From Oxytricha trifallax (Eukaryota; Ciliophora; Spirotrichea; Sporadotrichida; Oxytrichidae), in NCBI GenBank assembly GCA_000711775.1, contig ARYC01017590.1, positions 62,001 to 126,000 of the forward strand: a stretch of 64,000 nt of DNA, written 5' to 3'. Below the pieces are notes generated by a model that was given only the letters and a program-made list of their open reading frames with translations, had not been told where the DNA came from and made no database searches. Below, piece by piece: positions 10,222 to 21,782 of this stretch. Position numbers and translations under genes: made by a program. Position 1 is the first letter of the stretch. Every line of letters begins with the position of its first letter.

Positions 10222-11770
10222 TCAAGTATTTTGATCTTGATCATACCTCCTATTTGGCGTTCCACCTCCAGACGGCTTTTAGAATATTCTACTCTCAGTT
10301 CTCGACTCTGTGTAGGTTTAAGTATCATTAATCAAATTCAACTGCCTTTGCCCTTCTTAATTTGCAAAAATTATTCCAAAATTAAAACATACAAAATTTG
10401 CATCATAATCTTGGTACCTAACCTACGCCTTGTTTAACTTTTTCTTATCGCTCAAAGCAATAATATCTGATATTCCACCGACATGGGAGTATTGGTGAAA
10501 GTCTAGGTTTTACTAGAATTGTATTACCTTTTTTGGTTGATTTTATTATGGAATTTCCTACTAAGCTAGTTATTATTCCTCTACCTCTTAAACGAATTAA
10601 TACTTGAATTCCTCAAATATTTTTTGTTTCTCAATAATTTTATCTTGATCTTAATCAGGCTAAAAGTATTCTAATATATGTCGTATAAAACTCAAATTTA
10701 AAATCTTTTATGCAAGTTTTTTCCTCTTAAAAATTCCTATTTATTGATTAAAGTATTATTCTTGTAAGTCTTCTTCATTTTAAATCTGCTCTATGGTTGA
10801 AGTAGTGTCCTTTAAATCCTCCAGAGCAGATGTTTTATTCTGATAATCACTATGCCCGCTACTACTATCTTCGCTACTACTACATGAGTCTGATTAATTT
10901 TGTTAAAATTTCCTTTGATCCATCAGGCTGTAGTTTTAACGCAAATATCCGTTTACATCTATAATCTCCCCATCTTTTCTCAAAATAGAATAAAATTTAA
11001 AAACTCAGTCTCATTTAAGGAATATTCACTTAGTAAGTATTAAATTTATATTAAAGGGTTTATAATTTTTTTCAAAAAATAGCGTTAATAATCATTTCAA
11101 TGAAAGCCTCATAGTTTATTTTTTCTTTGAAAAGCTCTCTCTACTTCCTAGAATTATATTCATATTTTAATTTAATTTAACTTTTATTTATAGAAGGTAT
11201 CCTGTAAATCTAACTGGGTTGATAATTCACCTATTTCTTCTCAGTTTCCAAATTGGACTATATATCTAAATCTTAGCTTGACTATGTCCGTGATTATTTA
11301 TCTTCAAATTCTGGAGGTGCCTTCGTTAATGTTATTGCCTCAGGTTTTTTGTTCTTTTTAGAAAACAAATTATTTTAATGAGATTTGCTAATAAGTAGCT
11401 GTTAATTTACTATATCCCCAAACTAATTATTATTCCATTGGTTATTGTAATTATAAATTTTTAAATACAATTCTTTATTAAAAAATTAATAATTCATTTA
11501 ATCGATCATTATTAAACTTAAAATTGTTAGTTTATGTCTATATCTTTCTCTTTCCTTTGTCAAATTGAAATAAAATTATTATATAAGTAAATATATCAAA
11601 TTCCTCTTAATCTAAGCTAATATCGTTTCTAAAATCTAATTGATTTTATTTCTAACTTTTTCTCAATTTCTTAAGTTATTTCTATATCTTCTTTTGTTTC
11701 TTAATTTTGAGGTTTTGATGTTCCAATCTGCCTAAATGGTCATTCAATCTATTTTGAAACTTTTTATATA
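10222..11770 (-). CDS. Q-rich hydrophilic protein, unrecognised, IES-interrupted
   Basis: Read on the minus strand with UAR as Gln, several long in-frame blocks appear. The 5' block is FQNRLNDHLGRLEHQN and DFRNDISLDQEEFD; the middle has EAITLTKAPPEFEDKQ and NYQPSQIYRIPSIN; the 3' block runs from KDGEIIDVNGYLRQNYSLMD through an acidic serine cluster (SCSSSEDSSSGHSD) to GGGTPNRRYDQDQNT and TGA 10222-10224. The blocks are separated by AT-rich DNA (about 11040-11100 and 11370-11560), probably IESs; pointers were not resolved and no certain start codon was found. Family unknown. Confidence 0.5.
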
Positions 11771-11984
11771 GACTTCGCTTGTAAAAGCCCTCGTTATTTC
11801 TAATTTATGAAAAAATTATTTAAAAAAAATATTTAATAAAAAAATAATTATAACTTTAGCAATAAAGTACTGTAGACCAATTCTTGCTATACCTATGAAA
11901 GTTATGTAAACATTAAAAATATCAATTTTTATGTAAAATATATATTTATAAATAAATTATTATTATTCGTATTTTTGTATATAG

Positions 11985-12055
11985 ATATGTTTATCCACCT
12001 ATTTTGGCAAGTCCATTGTAAAAATTATCTGGAATAATTGTAATAGTCATTTAAG
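11985..12055 (-). other. Coding island with LAKIGG motif (membrane-protein paralogue M2, possible MDS)
   Basis: Minus-strand reading gives MTITIIPDNFYNGLAKIGG. It resembles KVTIYSVNILTALAKIGG at 17.67 kb both in protein and in DNA (23 bp with two mismatches over LAKIGGQ). It is probably an isolated MDS of the gene continuing at 14.6-17.3 kb. Confidence 0.4.
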
Positions 12056-12167
12056 GTTACTCGTATGATTAAAATTAGAAAGTAAATTCCTAGTATTTAT
12101 AGATTAAATATTAAAATGTTAAGTTTTCATAATACTTATTTATTAATTATTTCATTAAAAAAATGAA

Positions 12168-12594
12168 TATTGTAAGAATACATTCGAAATTGAAAAATTA
12201 TAATTAAATAAATTAAATTAAAATCAAATTAGTGGCAGTTAAAATTGGGCAATATAAACGATCTTGGACAAATTCGATAGAGAATTCAAAATTAGCTGGA
12301 CTTTACTATTGGCGGTACTATTAATTTGAATCCCTGGAGAGAAATAACTTGACTTTAATTAAACACCTCTAAATTCATTAAATTATACCCTCACATTAAA
12401 GTTGAGTAATCTCGCTCCAGGAATGCGATAAATAGTACCGCCAATTAATAAGTCCAGCTAATTTTGAATTCTCTATCGAATATGCCCAAGATCGTTTATA
12501 TTGGCCAATTTTAACTGCCAAGATTTTGATTTTATTTAATTTATTTAATTATAATTTTTCAAATTCAAATGTATTCCTACAATAATAAATTTAG
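12168..12594. repeat. Foldback (MITE-like) element, copy A
   Basis: The ~427-bp sequence is almost entirely one inverted repeat. The left arm starts TATTGTAAGAATACATTCG and the right arm ends ATGTATTCCTACAATA. The arms share blocks such as GGCAGTTAAAATTG and GGCGGTACTATT with their complements, meeting near 12370-12400. Related copies lie at 24511-24930, 53113-53526 and, degenerate, near 18959. No coding capacity. Confidence 0.9.
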
Positions 12595-12995
12595 ATTAAA
12601 TCATCTTTGACTTAATTTTCATCTATTTGATATCTGTTGTATGGAGGGTTAAACTAAAAGTTTTTAATATGAATTATAAGTTTCATATTAAAATAAAAAT
12701 ATTACAATAAAAAGTGCATTGCCTTAGTTGGATTTGAAAATATTGAAAATTTATTATCTTCTTTTTTACTCAAGATGGGATTTATGAGGATTTAGTAATC
12801 AAAAAATTAAAAATAAAAATGTATACACAATTCACAATATTAAATATATATAGTAAGTAATCATAAAGGTATTGCTAAAATAATAATAATCATAAATAGA
12901 TAGATAGATAGATAATAACTTAAGGTAAAATAAATGTGCATAAATTCACCATTGATATATAAAGAGAAAGTGTAATTCATTACTGCTCCAACTTC
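12595..12995. other. AT-rich gap with short AGAT repeat
   Basis: No ORF seen. It contains a small tetranucleotide run of about four AGAT/TAGA units near 12896-12912 and lies just downstream of the protease gene's stop. Confidence 0.5.
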
Positions 12996-14266
12996 TCAGT
13001 TTTATTCGTTTCCTGATTTCCATCTTCCTCGTTCAGGTTTTGTCTCTTCTTCATCCTATCTTTTCTCTGTCTGCTCACTCATTGCCTGAACTTGGTTATC
13101 TTCTTCAATTTCAATACTTATTGGAGTTGTATCGTTCATCATAGAGCTTTGGATGAGTTTCGATTTCACCCACCCCTATTCTGTCTACTCGTTCTCACTC
13201 CATTGGTTTTGTCTCTAGATGTACAAATACTCCTCAGCTGCTGACATGTCCTCGTTTGCCATGTTCTCGTTCAATTCACTGAATTTCCCGTCGTGGTCGT
13301 CTAGCGCTCTCCTCATCTCCATTTAGATTCCGTTCTCCAGAACCATCTCGTCCCAAGTGTCTATCTGGGAGATTTCATTGAGAATCTATGTTCCATCTCC
13401 GTTCCATTCTACTTGCCATAGTGAATCATTTCTCTTCTCCGTGATTTCTTCAAGAATTTGCTTGTCTACTGAGATCCCTGATTTTCCGATCTCCATCTTC
13501 ATGTGACCAACTTCCAAATTGAAAATAAGGTAGTATCTCTGCATGCTAATCCAATCCTTCGCGAAAATCTGGAAGATTGGTTCTCCCGGAAGTTCCAACG
13601 CAAGGTGATTTGCGATCAGTATGGCCATGACTCCGCAATCTTCCGGGTCATTTACTTGGTTTATTTCTGATTTGTTTTCTATTCTTTCTGTAGTGAAACT
13701 TTTGTCCATCACTTCCTCAGCGAGATTGTTTATCTGTTTGAGATGATTTAGACTATTGCTTGGCTTCCGACTCTCTTTCTTGTATCGTATACCTCCAGGT
13801 TCTTAGAGTCTTTGGTGATTCTCAACACTATCCAGTTCATGCAACTCTTTAGGTTTCCCTAACAGCATGTTGGTATGATGATGCTCTTGATGTCATTAGA
13901 GTCCCTCCAGAATCTATTGTTTTTCAACTTCCAATTGGTGGTTCCGATAGCCTTTGCCAAGTGTAAGATCCCTTTGTCATTCAAGACTATGGGCGGAAGT
14001 ATCAGTTGCTGGGTTTTCTCTTGTCCGAATTAAGCTTCCTCTATTTGATTCATGCACACTTCCATTGACAATTCTTGAATATGCTTGCCTAGTATTAGAT
14101 CCTCATGTTGCCAATCTTGGTTAATCTCTCCAATGATTCTCTTGTCTCTCCGACCAAAGTTCCCATTCTCTTCGTCCCCTCTTCCTGGCCTCTTCTCTCT
14201 CACAGCATCTCTTAACTAGCGCCTTTTCCATCTTGTTTCTTGTACTGGGGCAGCAGACTATAGTGA
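12996..14266 (-). CDS. C48/Ulp1-like cysteine protease, with a frame break
   Basis: A compact, GC-richer minus-strand gene in very AT-rich surroundings. Reading with UAR as Gln gives a basic N-terminal stretch (RDAVREKRPGRGDEENG), LILGKHIQELSMEVC, ILPPIVLNDKGILHL, SIIIPTCCQGNLKSCMNWIV and LEVYDTRKRVGSQA. After a -1 shift near 13750-13765 it gives NNLAEEVMDKSF, NDPEDCGVMAILIANHLAL and an acidic tail to TGA 12996-12998. The ordering of W-containing strand, YDTR and ...DCGVM fits Ulp1/SENP-type (peptidase C48) folds, with Cys in DCG as nucleophile. No IES pointers and no in-frame ATG are obvious. The frame break suggests a pseudogene, a missed tiny IES or recoding. It may be germline-limited or transposon-derived. 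Confidence 0.6.
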
Positions 14267-14599
14267 CCATAATCATAAATATATAATAAAACATATCATT
14301 TTGAATTAAACAATAGATATATTCATCCGATTAGAATCTACTCTATTAGAAATCGTTCTTAATAAAATATTTACTGTTTGCGAAAAACTATGTTTGATAA
14401 TTTTATGCAGTGTTTGCTGACGTATTAAATAAAATGATAAATAATAGGTTATGTATAATTATGAATCATTAAATGAAATAAAAAAATTAAAATGTTTTAA
14501 ATAATAAAATTAAAGGCAATTGATAACTTCATTTTAGTGTCTTTTGTGATTAAATAAGTTATATATTAAATTCATTCATATTTTTATTAAGTTTTGCAA

Positions 14600-17255
14600 T
14601 AATCAGGTAGGAAAGTTGAATTTACAGTGAATTTTACCATATGAAATATTAAATAAATTTAATATATATTTTACCATATGAAACGTTTAGTAATCTTTAT
14701 CGCCTACATCAAAGTATTGATAATATCCAATAAATAAGATAAAAAAATAAATGCTTTAATAAATCAAGTTATAGTTTTGCATTTAGCAATAGGGAACATG
14801 AATTCGGAAAAATAAATTGAAATATTTTATATTTAAAACATCCATCGTGCATAAATCATACTTTTTTACTTAGCGATTTTAAATATTATATAATTAGTCT
14901 TAGTTTTCTTGTACACCTAAAATTCTACTAAATATTTTCTATAATAAACTATTATTAGTATCTTCCGCTTTACGCTATTGGAGTTGTTATTAATAAAAAA
15001 TAAAAGTATATATTAATCTTATTATATTATAATTTACTTAAAAAATATTCATTATTAATCGCTTTAATGTGGAACGAAAATTGTAAAATTTGCTGAATAA
15101 ATGGCAGATATGTTCATGAAGTTTTATCCAGATTGAGATATATATTTTTAATTTAATTTATTTATAAAATTAGATTATGATTTTACAATTCAGATTTAAA
15201 GAAAACTCTCTTTTTAAAAAATTATTAATTGAGTCATTTCAAAGACGAATTCAGTTTAGTTTATCTTTTTAAATAAATATTGATTTAAAATTATAGTGAA
15301 AGTAACAATAAAATAAGAAAGCATAAATTAACTTTAAAAAAAAAATATAGATTTAGAATAATAAAAAATTATTAAATAATATTAAATATGGTGTTATTCT
15401 TTTTTTTAAAGCTTTGTATAGATTTATTTTACTGTATTTTTAGCAAACTGTATTGCCATTATAAGAATTGAATTATTTAGATTATAAAATTATCGAGAAG
15501 TTATTATAATATATACTCCTCTCATACTTAGAAAATATACTTCTCTATTCATATAATTTTAAAAATAATTAAATTGAAATAATTAAAATTAATTAGTTAA
15601 TGAACTACTCATACATCAATCCATTGAAATCTAAATAACTTTAAATTTATAAATTATAAAAGTTTTATATTAAATCTTAGTCTGATAAGTTTTCATATTG
15701 GATAATTGACACTATATTTAAATATTAATATAAGATTTTAACAATTTAATAGGGTCATATTACTAAAAGGGAAATCGTTCAATAATAAATTTAGAGTATT
15801 ATATTTTATTGAAGAAAATAATTTTATTTATTTTAGTATCAAATTTATTCCACTTAAAGTTACCACATATTAATTCTATTATTTTCTATCAAATTTAGTT
15901 TGTTATTTATTTAAATTCCCGTTTTTATTATAAAAAAGTTGCAAATTCTAAATTTTTCCAAGAAAAAACTCATTTAATTTAAATTGGTATTTTAAGAAAT
16001 ATCTAATTCACTCTTATGTTATACCGCTGTTCATTATAATGATAAATTTGTGTTAGAAATTTAAACATCAAATGATACTAATATAGTTAAATGGTTAATT
16101 CTAATATTAATTCCTAATTTACAAGATATTTAGGATTTTAAAGTTTAACTTTACCAAAACCAAATAATTTATAAAAATATATTCGATTCATTGAATACGT
16201 TGATTAAAGTTATTGTTGCTAAGTACATACAATAATTTTTGGATAATATTAATCTATATCATTTATAATTATATTATAATTACCAGAACCCCTATTATGC
16301 TACTTTAAACTTCTTTAATTAAACTCTTATAAATTTTAATATATGCATCACATAAAATAAAATTTGCTACATATTCCAGTGGTGATTGTTGAATAATAAA
16401 GTCTATCTAAAGTAAATTAAATTCCATTAATCATTTTATTAAGTAAATTTATCTTTGTAACTTAGACCTCCTGTGCTATGTTTTCCCACAGATACAATTT
16501 TGAATATTCTGAAAGTTTTCTTTACTTTTTTGTATCTTCTTCAGCATTTCCCATCTTATTTATATAGAGAGTGACTTGGATTAATGTTCTAGTCTGATTC
16601 TAGAGTCACTTCGTTATCTGAGAGAACCATAAAATACAAAAAATTACATATAAAATAATTAAAAAATAAAATATTATAAATTAAACTAATTTAAAGTTTA
16701 CTCTCTTTTAAATGGCTCTTGTGTAATTTTTCCATTAAAACTTTACAATTTAAAAAGATTATTGCAATAAAGTTATATCAAACACTTATAATATTATATT
16801 TATAGTCGATCAAAATTTTATTTTAAATTTCCTTTATTTATAAAATATCTCAATAGACATATTCATTATATAATAAATAATTTGTAAGATAATTAAAATT
16901 AATCATAATTTATTTTATGTTTAAGATTTACCTTTTTTCTTTGATTTACTAGTTTTTATATATTAATGTGAGAAGTTTTTTATTACTATATCAATAAAAG
17001 TATCGTAATTAACATGCTTATTAAACAAATTTAATTAATTATATGCAAATATATTATTATTTTTTTTATTTATATATTAATCATATAAATTCTGATAATC
17101 TTAAGGGTCTCGTTTGAGGGTGTACTGTTTTATGGGCTCGTTATATATGGTACTGTGCAATATTTTTCTCTATAGTATTTTCTTGAATTTTTAAAATAAA
17201 TTCTTCTGGTACATCCATGTGTTTATCACAACCATAAAAGTAATATTCAATTGTT
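14600..17255 (-). CDS. Dispersed membrane-protein-like gene M2 (fragmentary MDS islands)
   Basis: Minus-strand coding islands separated by AT-rich DNA: about 17105-17250 (YFYGCDKHMDVPEEFILKIQ and HKTVHPQTRPLRL), 16340-16560 (MGNAEEDTKKQRKLS and LYLWENIAQEVQ), 15060-15130 (NISAIYSANFTIFVPH) and 14600-14740 (see the 16-bp pointer). DVPEEFILKIQ resembles GLPEEFTIKVYQ of M1, and the 14.6-kb island resembles M1's 18.3-kb island, so M2 looks like a paralogue. Order may be scrambled; most junctions are unresolved and no family is recognised. Remaining DNA between islands shows nothing coding. Confidence 0.38.
14633..14685 (-). other. Short IES with 16-bp pointer in M2 coding island
   Basis: ATTTTACCATATGAAA occurs exactly twice (14633-14648 and about 14670-14685). 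Deleting the intervening DNA plus one copy joins YYQYFDVGDKDYQTFHMVKF to FTVNSTFLPDYCKT in frame on the minus strand. The product resembles QSQYFTGSQFKSYEFVSVNI of the 18.3-kb island. Confidence 0.7.
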
Positions 17256-17659
17256 AATATATTATAAAAAATTATTTGTAATGAAATTTAAAAATTTGTT
17301 TAAAAATAAACCAGTGAAATCTTAACCAATCCAAAAATCTTGATATAAACTTAATATATATATATATATTTATAGAGAGAGAAATATTCCTTAATATATA
17401 GTGAAGTGAATTGAGAAATTAATCACGATATTTTAAAATATAGAATAATTAAAATAATATAATACCTTTTGTTGTTTTCATTTTTGAATAAAATAAAATA
17501 ATTTTAAAAATATTTTTATTCAAAAACATAACATAATCTAAATTATATTGCACAAGCAATTTGATAATTTAAAAATTATTTAATTTAACTTTTTGTAAGA
17601 ACAAAGTGTGTTTAAAAAGTAATTAGTTTGAATAATACAATTAAAATAATTATTTTATT

Positions 17660-20600
17660 TATTAAGTTTATCCACCAATTTTAGCAAGAGCTGTGAGTAT
17701 ATTGACTGAATAAATTGTCACTTTTTTTATTGGTCTATTAAATGAAATTAATCTGAACGTTAATGAGAAAATTTGAATATTTTGGGATGAAAAAAATCTA
17801 AATATATTTAATATATTTAAAAATTTCAATTGATTTTTCGTTATTTTTAAATATAATATAATTTTTGGATGAGTTTGCTGGCTTTCCATCATTTAAAATA
17901 CATAAAATATAAATATATTGAATGACATTTAATATTATAAAATGTTTTTAATTCATACTCTGGATTTTATAAGGTAAATTTAAATTGGTCTTCATAGCTG
18001 TCGTGTAAGGAAACTATGTTTGTTTGTTATGATACATGAGTTGGAGCTATAAATAATATCAATTAGTATATCTAATTTTTTAACTGAAATATGGGTAAAA
18101 TAGATTGATCTCTTATCATAATTTTATGCAGAAAAATAGATGTAATTTCAATATTTAACAATATAAAAGGTACAAATTTTTTAATATTTTATAATAAAAA
18201 ATTTAAGGATATTAATTTAAAAATTTAAGAATAAATACTCATAGAGCTATCTAAGCTTTATAAGTAGTATTGCTGAATATATTTACAGAAACAAATTCGT
18301 AAGATTTGAATTGAGACCCTGTGAAATACTGACTTTGCCCCATATATCGCATCATCATTTTACCTTTAGCAAGTTTTGGGTCTTTTTTAGTCTGAATATT
18401 AACTTTCATTTACATTACATTCTGCATAAAATTTTAAATTAATAACTCAAAAAAGAGCATTAAAATTATGTATAAATTTATAAATTTGCAGCAATAAATA
18501 GGATCTATAGTATTTTATCCTATTTATTACTTTATTATTTACTAAAAATAGGTATTCCCTCAAAATCTTTGTAGATATCGTATTCTACTCCTAAACTCCC
18601 ATAGCAGACTTAGCTTTTATAATTTAATATTAAATAAAAGAATGCTTAAATCAGGCAGAAAGTATATTTCACTGTCAGTAGTTTTATCATTATTCTAATG
18701 AAAATCTTATTTATTATAAAAAACTACATGAAATTTAAATAGCAATTGTTTTAATTAGTAATATCTTCTGACTATCTTTATGTAAAAATACTTTCTTCTT
18801 TGTTAAGGAATTCTTTTGCTTGCTGCTTAATAAAAAGAAAATTTTTTTTTAATAAGAATTAAAATTTTTATTTTCGATAAAATATTCAATATATTTTTTA
18901 TTATTAAAGGTTAGAAGAAAAAAACTATCCCATGACTAAAATCATTGAATTGAAAATTATATTGTAGAAATACATTCTCATTTGGGATTGAATATAAAAA
19001 TAAATTAGTGGCAGTTATAGCAGACCATATTTCACGATCAAAAACTTATTCAATAGTGAACTCTAAATTTGTTGGACTTTAATAGTGCATGTAATACTTT
19101 ATCTCATCATAGCAGTAAGATAATTTCACTTAATGTAATTGCTCAAAATTACCAAATTAAGAGACATAATATAAGTAATAAATAGATATCCAATTTTTAA
19201 AATAAAATTATAATATATCAAATGAATCATATTTAACAATAAATTTATCATTAAGAAATTAAAAAACTTAAAAGTTATAGAGAAAATAACTTGGAAATTG
19301 TTATAGAATTTATCATCTACAAATAATTATCTTATTAACAAAATAACATTTCCATTTTTAAATATTTTTATATTATTTTAAATAATTGTTGCCTATGTTT
19401 ATATTGCTCTTTTGTTTAAAAGTTCATAACCATTGTGCATTATGGATAAAAAGTAGTATTATCTAATATTTATTAAAATTTTACTTCTATTACTGCAGTT
19501 TACATTCATAAAATTTATATAATTTTATCATAGTAAGAAAAGCAAAAATATATACATTTAAAGTAAATTATTAATACAATAAATAATTACTGATTGTTTT
19601 CTTAGTAAGAGCAATTTCACTGCTTTATATTACAATTCTTAATTATGTCATTTCTAGCAATTAACCTACCGAGATAATATTTAATAGATAATTTAAATAT
19701 ATATTTATGCAATCAAATTAACGATTCATTTGATTTAAATAAATATTCAAGAATATAATTTCAAGAGATATTTGCTTGTTGTAAGTCATAAAATTCATAT
19801 TCTGATTTTGAAGTGACTCCATTCTAATCTATAATATCATTCACAGCCATTATGATAAAAATATAATAAATTTTGTTTCTCTATTAAATTATTGAAAGAA
19901 TAAGCATAACTATCATAGCAATTAGCGAGATGAAACCTGTGAAGATGTTTGAATAAAAGTATCTCCCATTGAATACTACATATTTAAATAATAATTCTTT
20001 CATTAAGATTAATTAGTATAAATTTAAAATGAAGAATAAATTAATTCTATTTATTATACTAGTCCACCAGAACTATGCTGTCCAAATGACAGATAATAAT
20101 AATTAATAAATACACATTAATTATTAATTTTTAGATAACTCAACCCATTTAGTAATTTTGTAATAATTTTACACATTTTTAATCAAAATTATAATTAATC
20201 ACTTCAGTTTAAGATTCCTTGCTTACTTCTAATGAAGTATAAGATTTTTAGGTTAGTTCAGATTAAAGAAATAAAGGATTTTATAAATTTGTCGCACAAG
20301 TATGATATTTAGCTTTGCATATTCAATATTATTGTTTGTGTCAATTTTTTCTAATTTTTCAATCATTTTTAGTGCAATAAGCAGTGATAAATGGAGGTGG
20401 TGAAAATTCGAAGTCCTCCTCTGTTAATGGAGCATTTAATTAAATTTAATTCATACACATAGCTAATCCAATTTTTAAATATTTCTTATTAATTAAATTT
20501 AAAATTAAAATTTTAAAAAGTAATGTTTTGAAATTAATAAATTTTGGTTATTTAGTTCGAATGAATCATCTTAAATTACTCCAACAAATTTAATATTATT

Positions 20601-21608
20601 GATACACTTTTATAGTAAATTCTTCGGGTAAACCTGGCATTTTAACAATTACATACTTGAGGGTCTATGCTTCATCATAAATATAATTATTATTTAAAAA
20701 ATTTAAATCATTAGAAACAAATATTGAAATATCGGCTCTAACTTAGTCTGGCTGTACACTTTAAATCATTATTATTTTTCATAGAAAATTATTTAAAAAT
20801 TAACAGATCTAAATTAAAAATAACACTTGTCGTAAATATTCTGTACTTCTTCTGATCCTTAAAGAAACTAGCGTATTTAAAGACTGTAGTGTCCTCGTAG
20901 CACATACCCTCTGTAAATTGTTTTTTAAAGTAGTCCATGGTCTCGGTATGCTCAAAGGGAATATTCAATAAAAAAGTAAGTAATTTAGATTTTTTCAATC
21001 TTAATAAATTACATTTAATGATGGTCTCTATGCACTGTGCTTTAAACATAAAAATTTTTTATATAGTTAATTCGATAAAGCTAATCAATTAATTAAAATT
21101 TTGTGCAATCAAGTTTTACCAACCACTAAATTCAAAAATTTCAAAATCTAAGAAAGCAGCTGCAGTTTATTTAAATAATTTTAAATTATCTTTTAATTTA
21201 TTTATTAAAATGCAGCCTTATACTCAGTTTTCTTCTTAAAAGTGGATGATGGTAATGTATATTTAATATGTATTAAATTTTAATTTTATGGGAAAAGATT
21301 CAAGTTGGCAAGGTGAAGGTTGTTCTCATCGTCATCGATTATCTGGAATTATAAATATTAGTTCAAATGTATTAGGATATAATACTTTAGTTAAAGTTTT
21401 CTTTAAAATCATACAACAATTATGAACTTATAATAAAAATTACCCTTTGAGATTAATTCCACCTCCCAACAAATTGTAATTTTCTAGATTTTTTCCATCA
21501 GTTGAGACATAAGCAGTTGCTAAATATTTATTTAATTTTTATAAAATTATTTCAATTTGCATTGAATCTATACCTACCATTTGGTAATTCGTAATCTTTG
21601 CCCTTCAT
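17660..21608 (-). CDS. Dispersed membrane-protein-like gene M1 (MDS islands)
   Basis: A candidate start is ATG 21608-21606 (MKGKDYELPN), joined by a GT-AG intron to TAYVSTDGKNLENYNLLGGG. Further minus-strand islands follow leftward: DDDENNLHLANLNLFP (21.3 kb), TFKKKTEYKAAF (21.2 kb), NIPFEHTETMDYFKKQF (20.9 kb), KYVIVKMPGLPEEFTIKVYQ (20.65 kb), PLTEEDFEFSPPPFITAYC (20.4 kb), a hydrophobic helix NIFTGFISLIAMIVMLIL (19.93 kb), GSLGVEYDIYKDFEGIPIF (18.57 kb), GKMMMRYMGQSQYFTGSQ (18.35 kb), NIVSLHDSYEDQFKFTL (18.0 kb) and NILTALAKIGG (17.67 kb). Islands of 50-250 bp in order on one strand fit an IES-rich gene for a membrane protein. The family is not recognised and junctions are mostly unresolved. 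Confidence 0.42.
18959..19150. repeat. Degenerate foldback element arm, copy D
   Basis: TATTGTAGAAATACATTCTC followed by AAATTAGTGGCAGTTA, then sequence resembling the copy A left arm (AAATTTGTTGGACTTTAATAG). A matching right arm was not found. Confidence 0.55.
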
Positions 21609-21782
21609 TAAATATATAAAACAATGCATTTTATAACTTTTTTTTTCTTTTTCTATATGTATTTATAAATCATGCAATCCTTTTTAGAACTACTCTAGAA
21701 ATTATCTTGAGTTTTAGATAAAGTGATGCCAAGGTACATCATCAAGCAAATTAATTCAAGTATTATATATTATTCAATATAT

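Noticed and set aside
10231..10437. Plus-strand ORF MILIIPPIWRST...
   Set aside because: Antisense to the Q-rich minus-strand frame, which has consistent composition and UAR use.
17340..17400. TA dinucleotide run and GAGAGAG as a regulatory element
   Set aside because: Short low-complexity sequence common in AT-rich DNA; no support for function.
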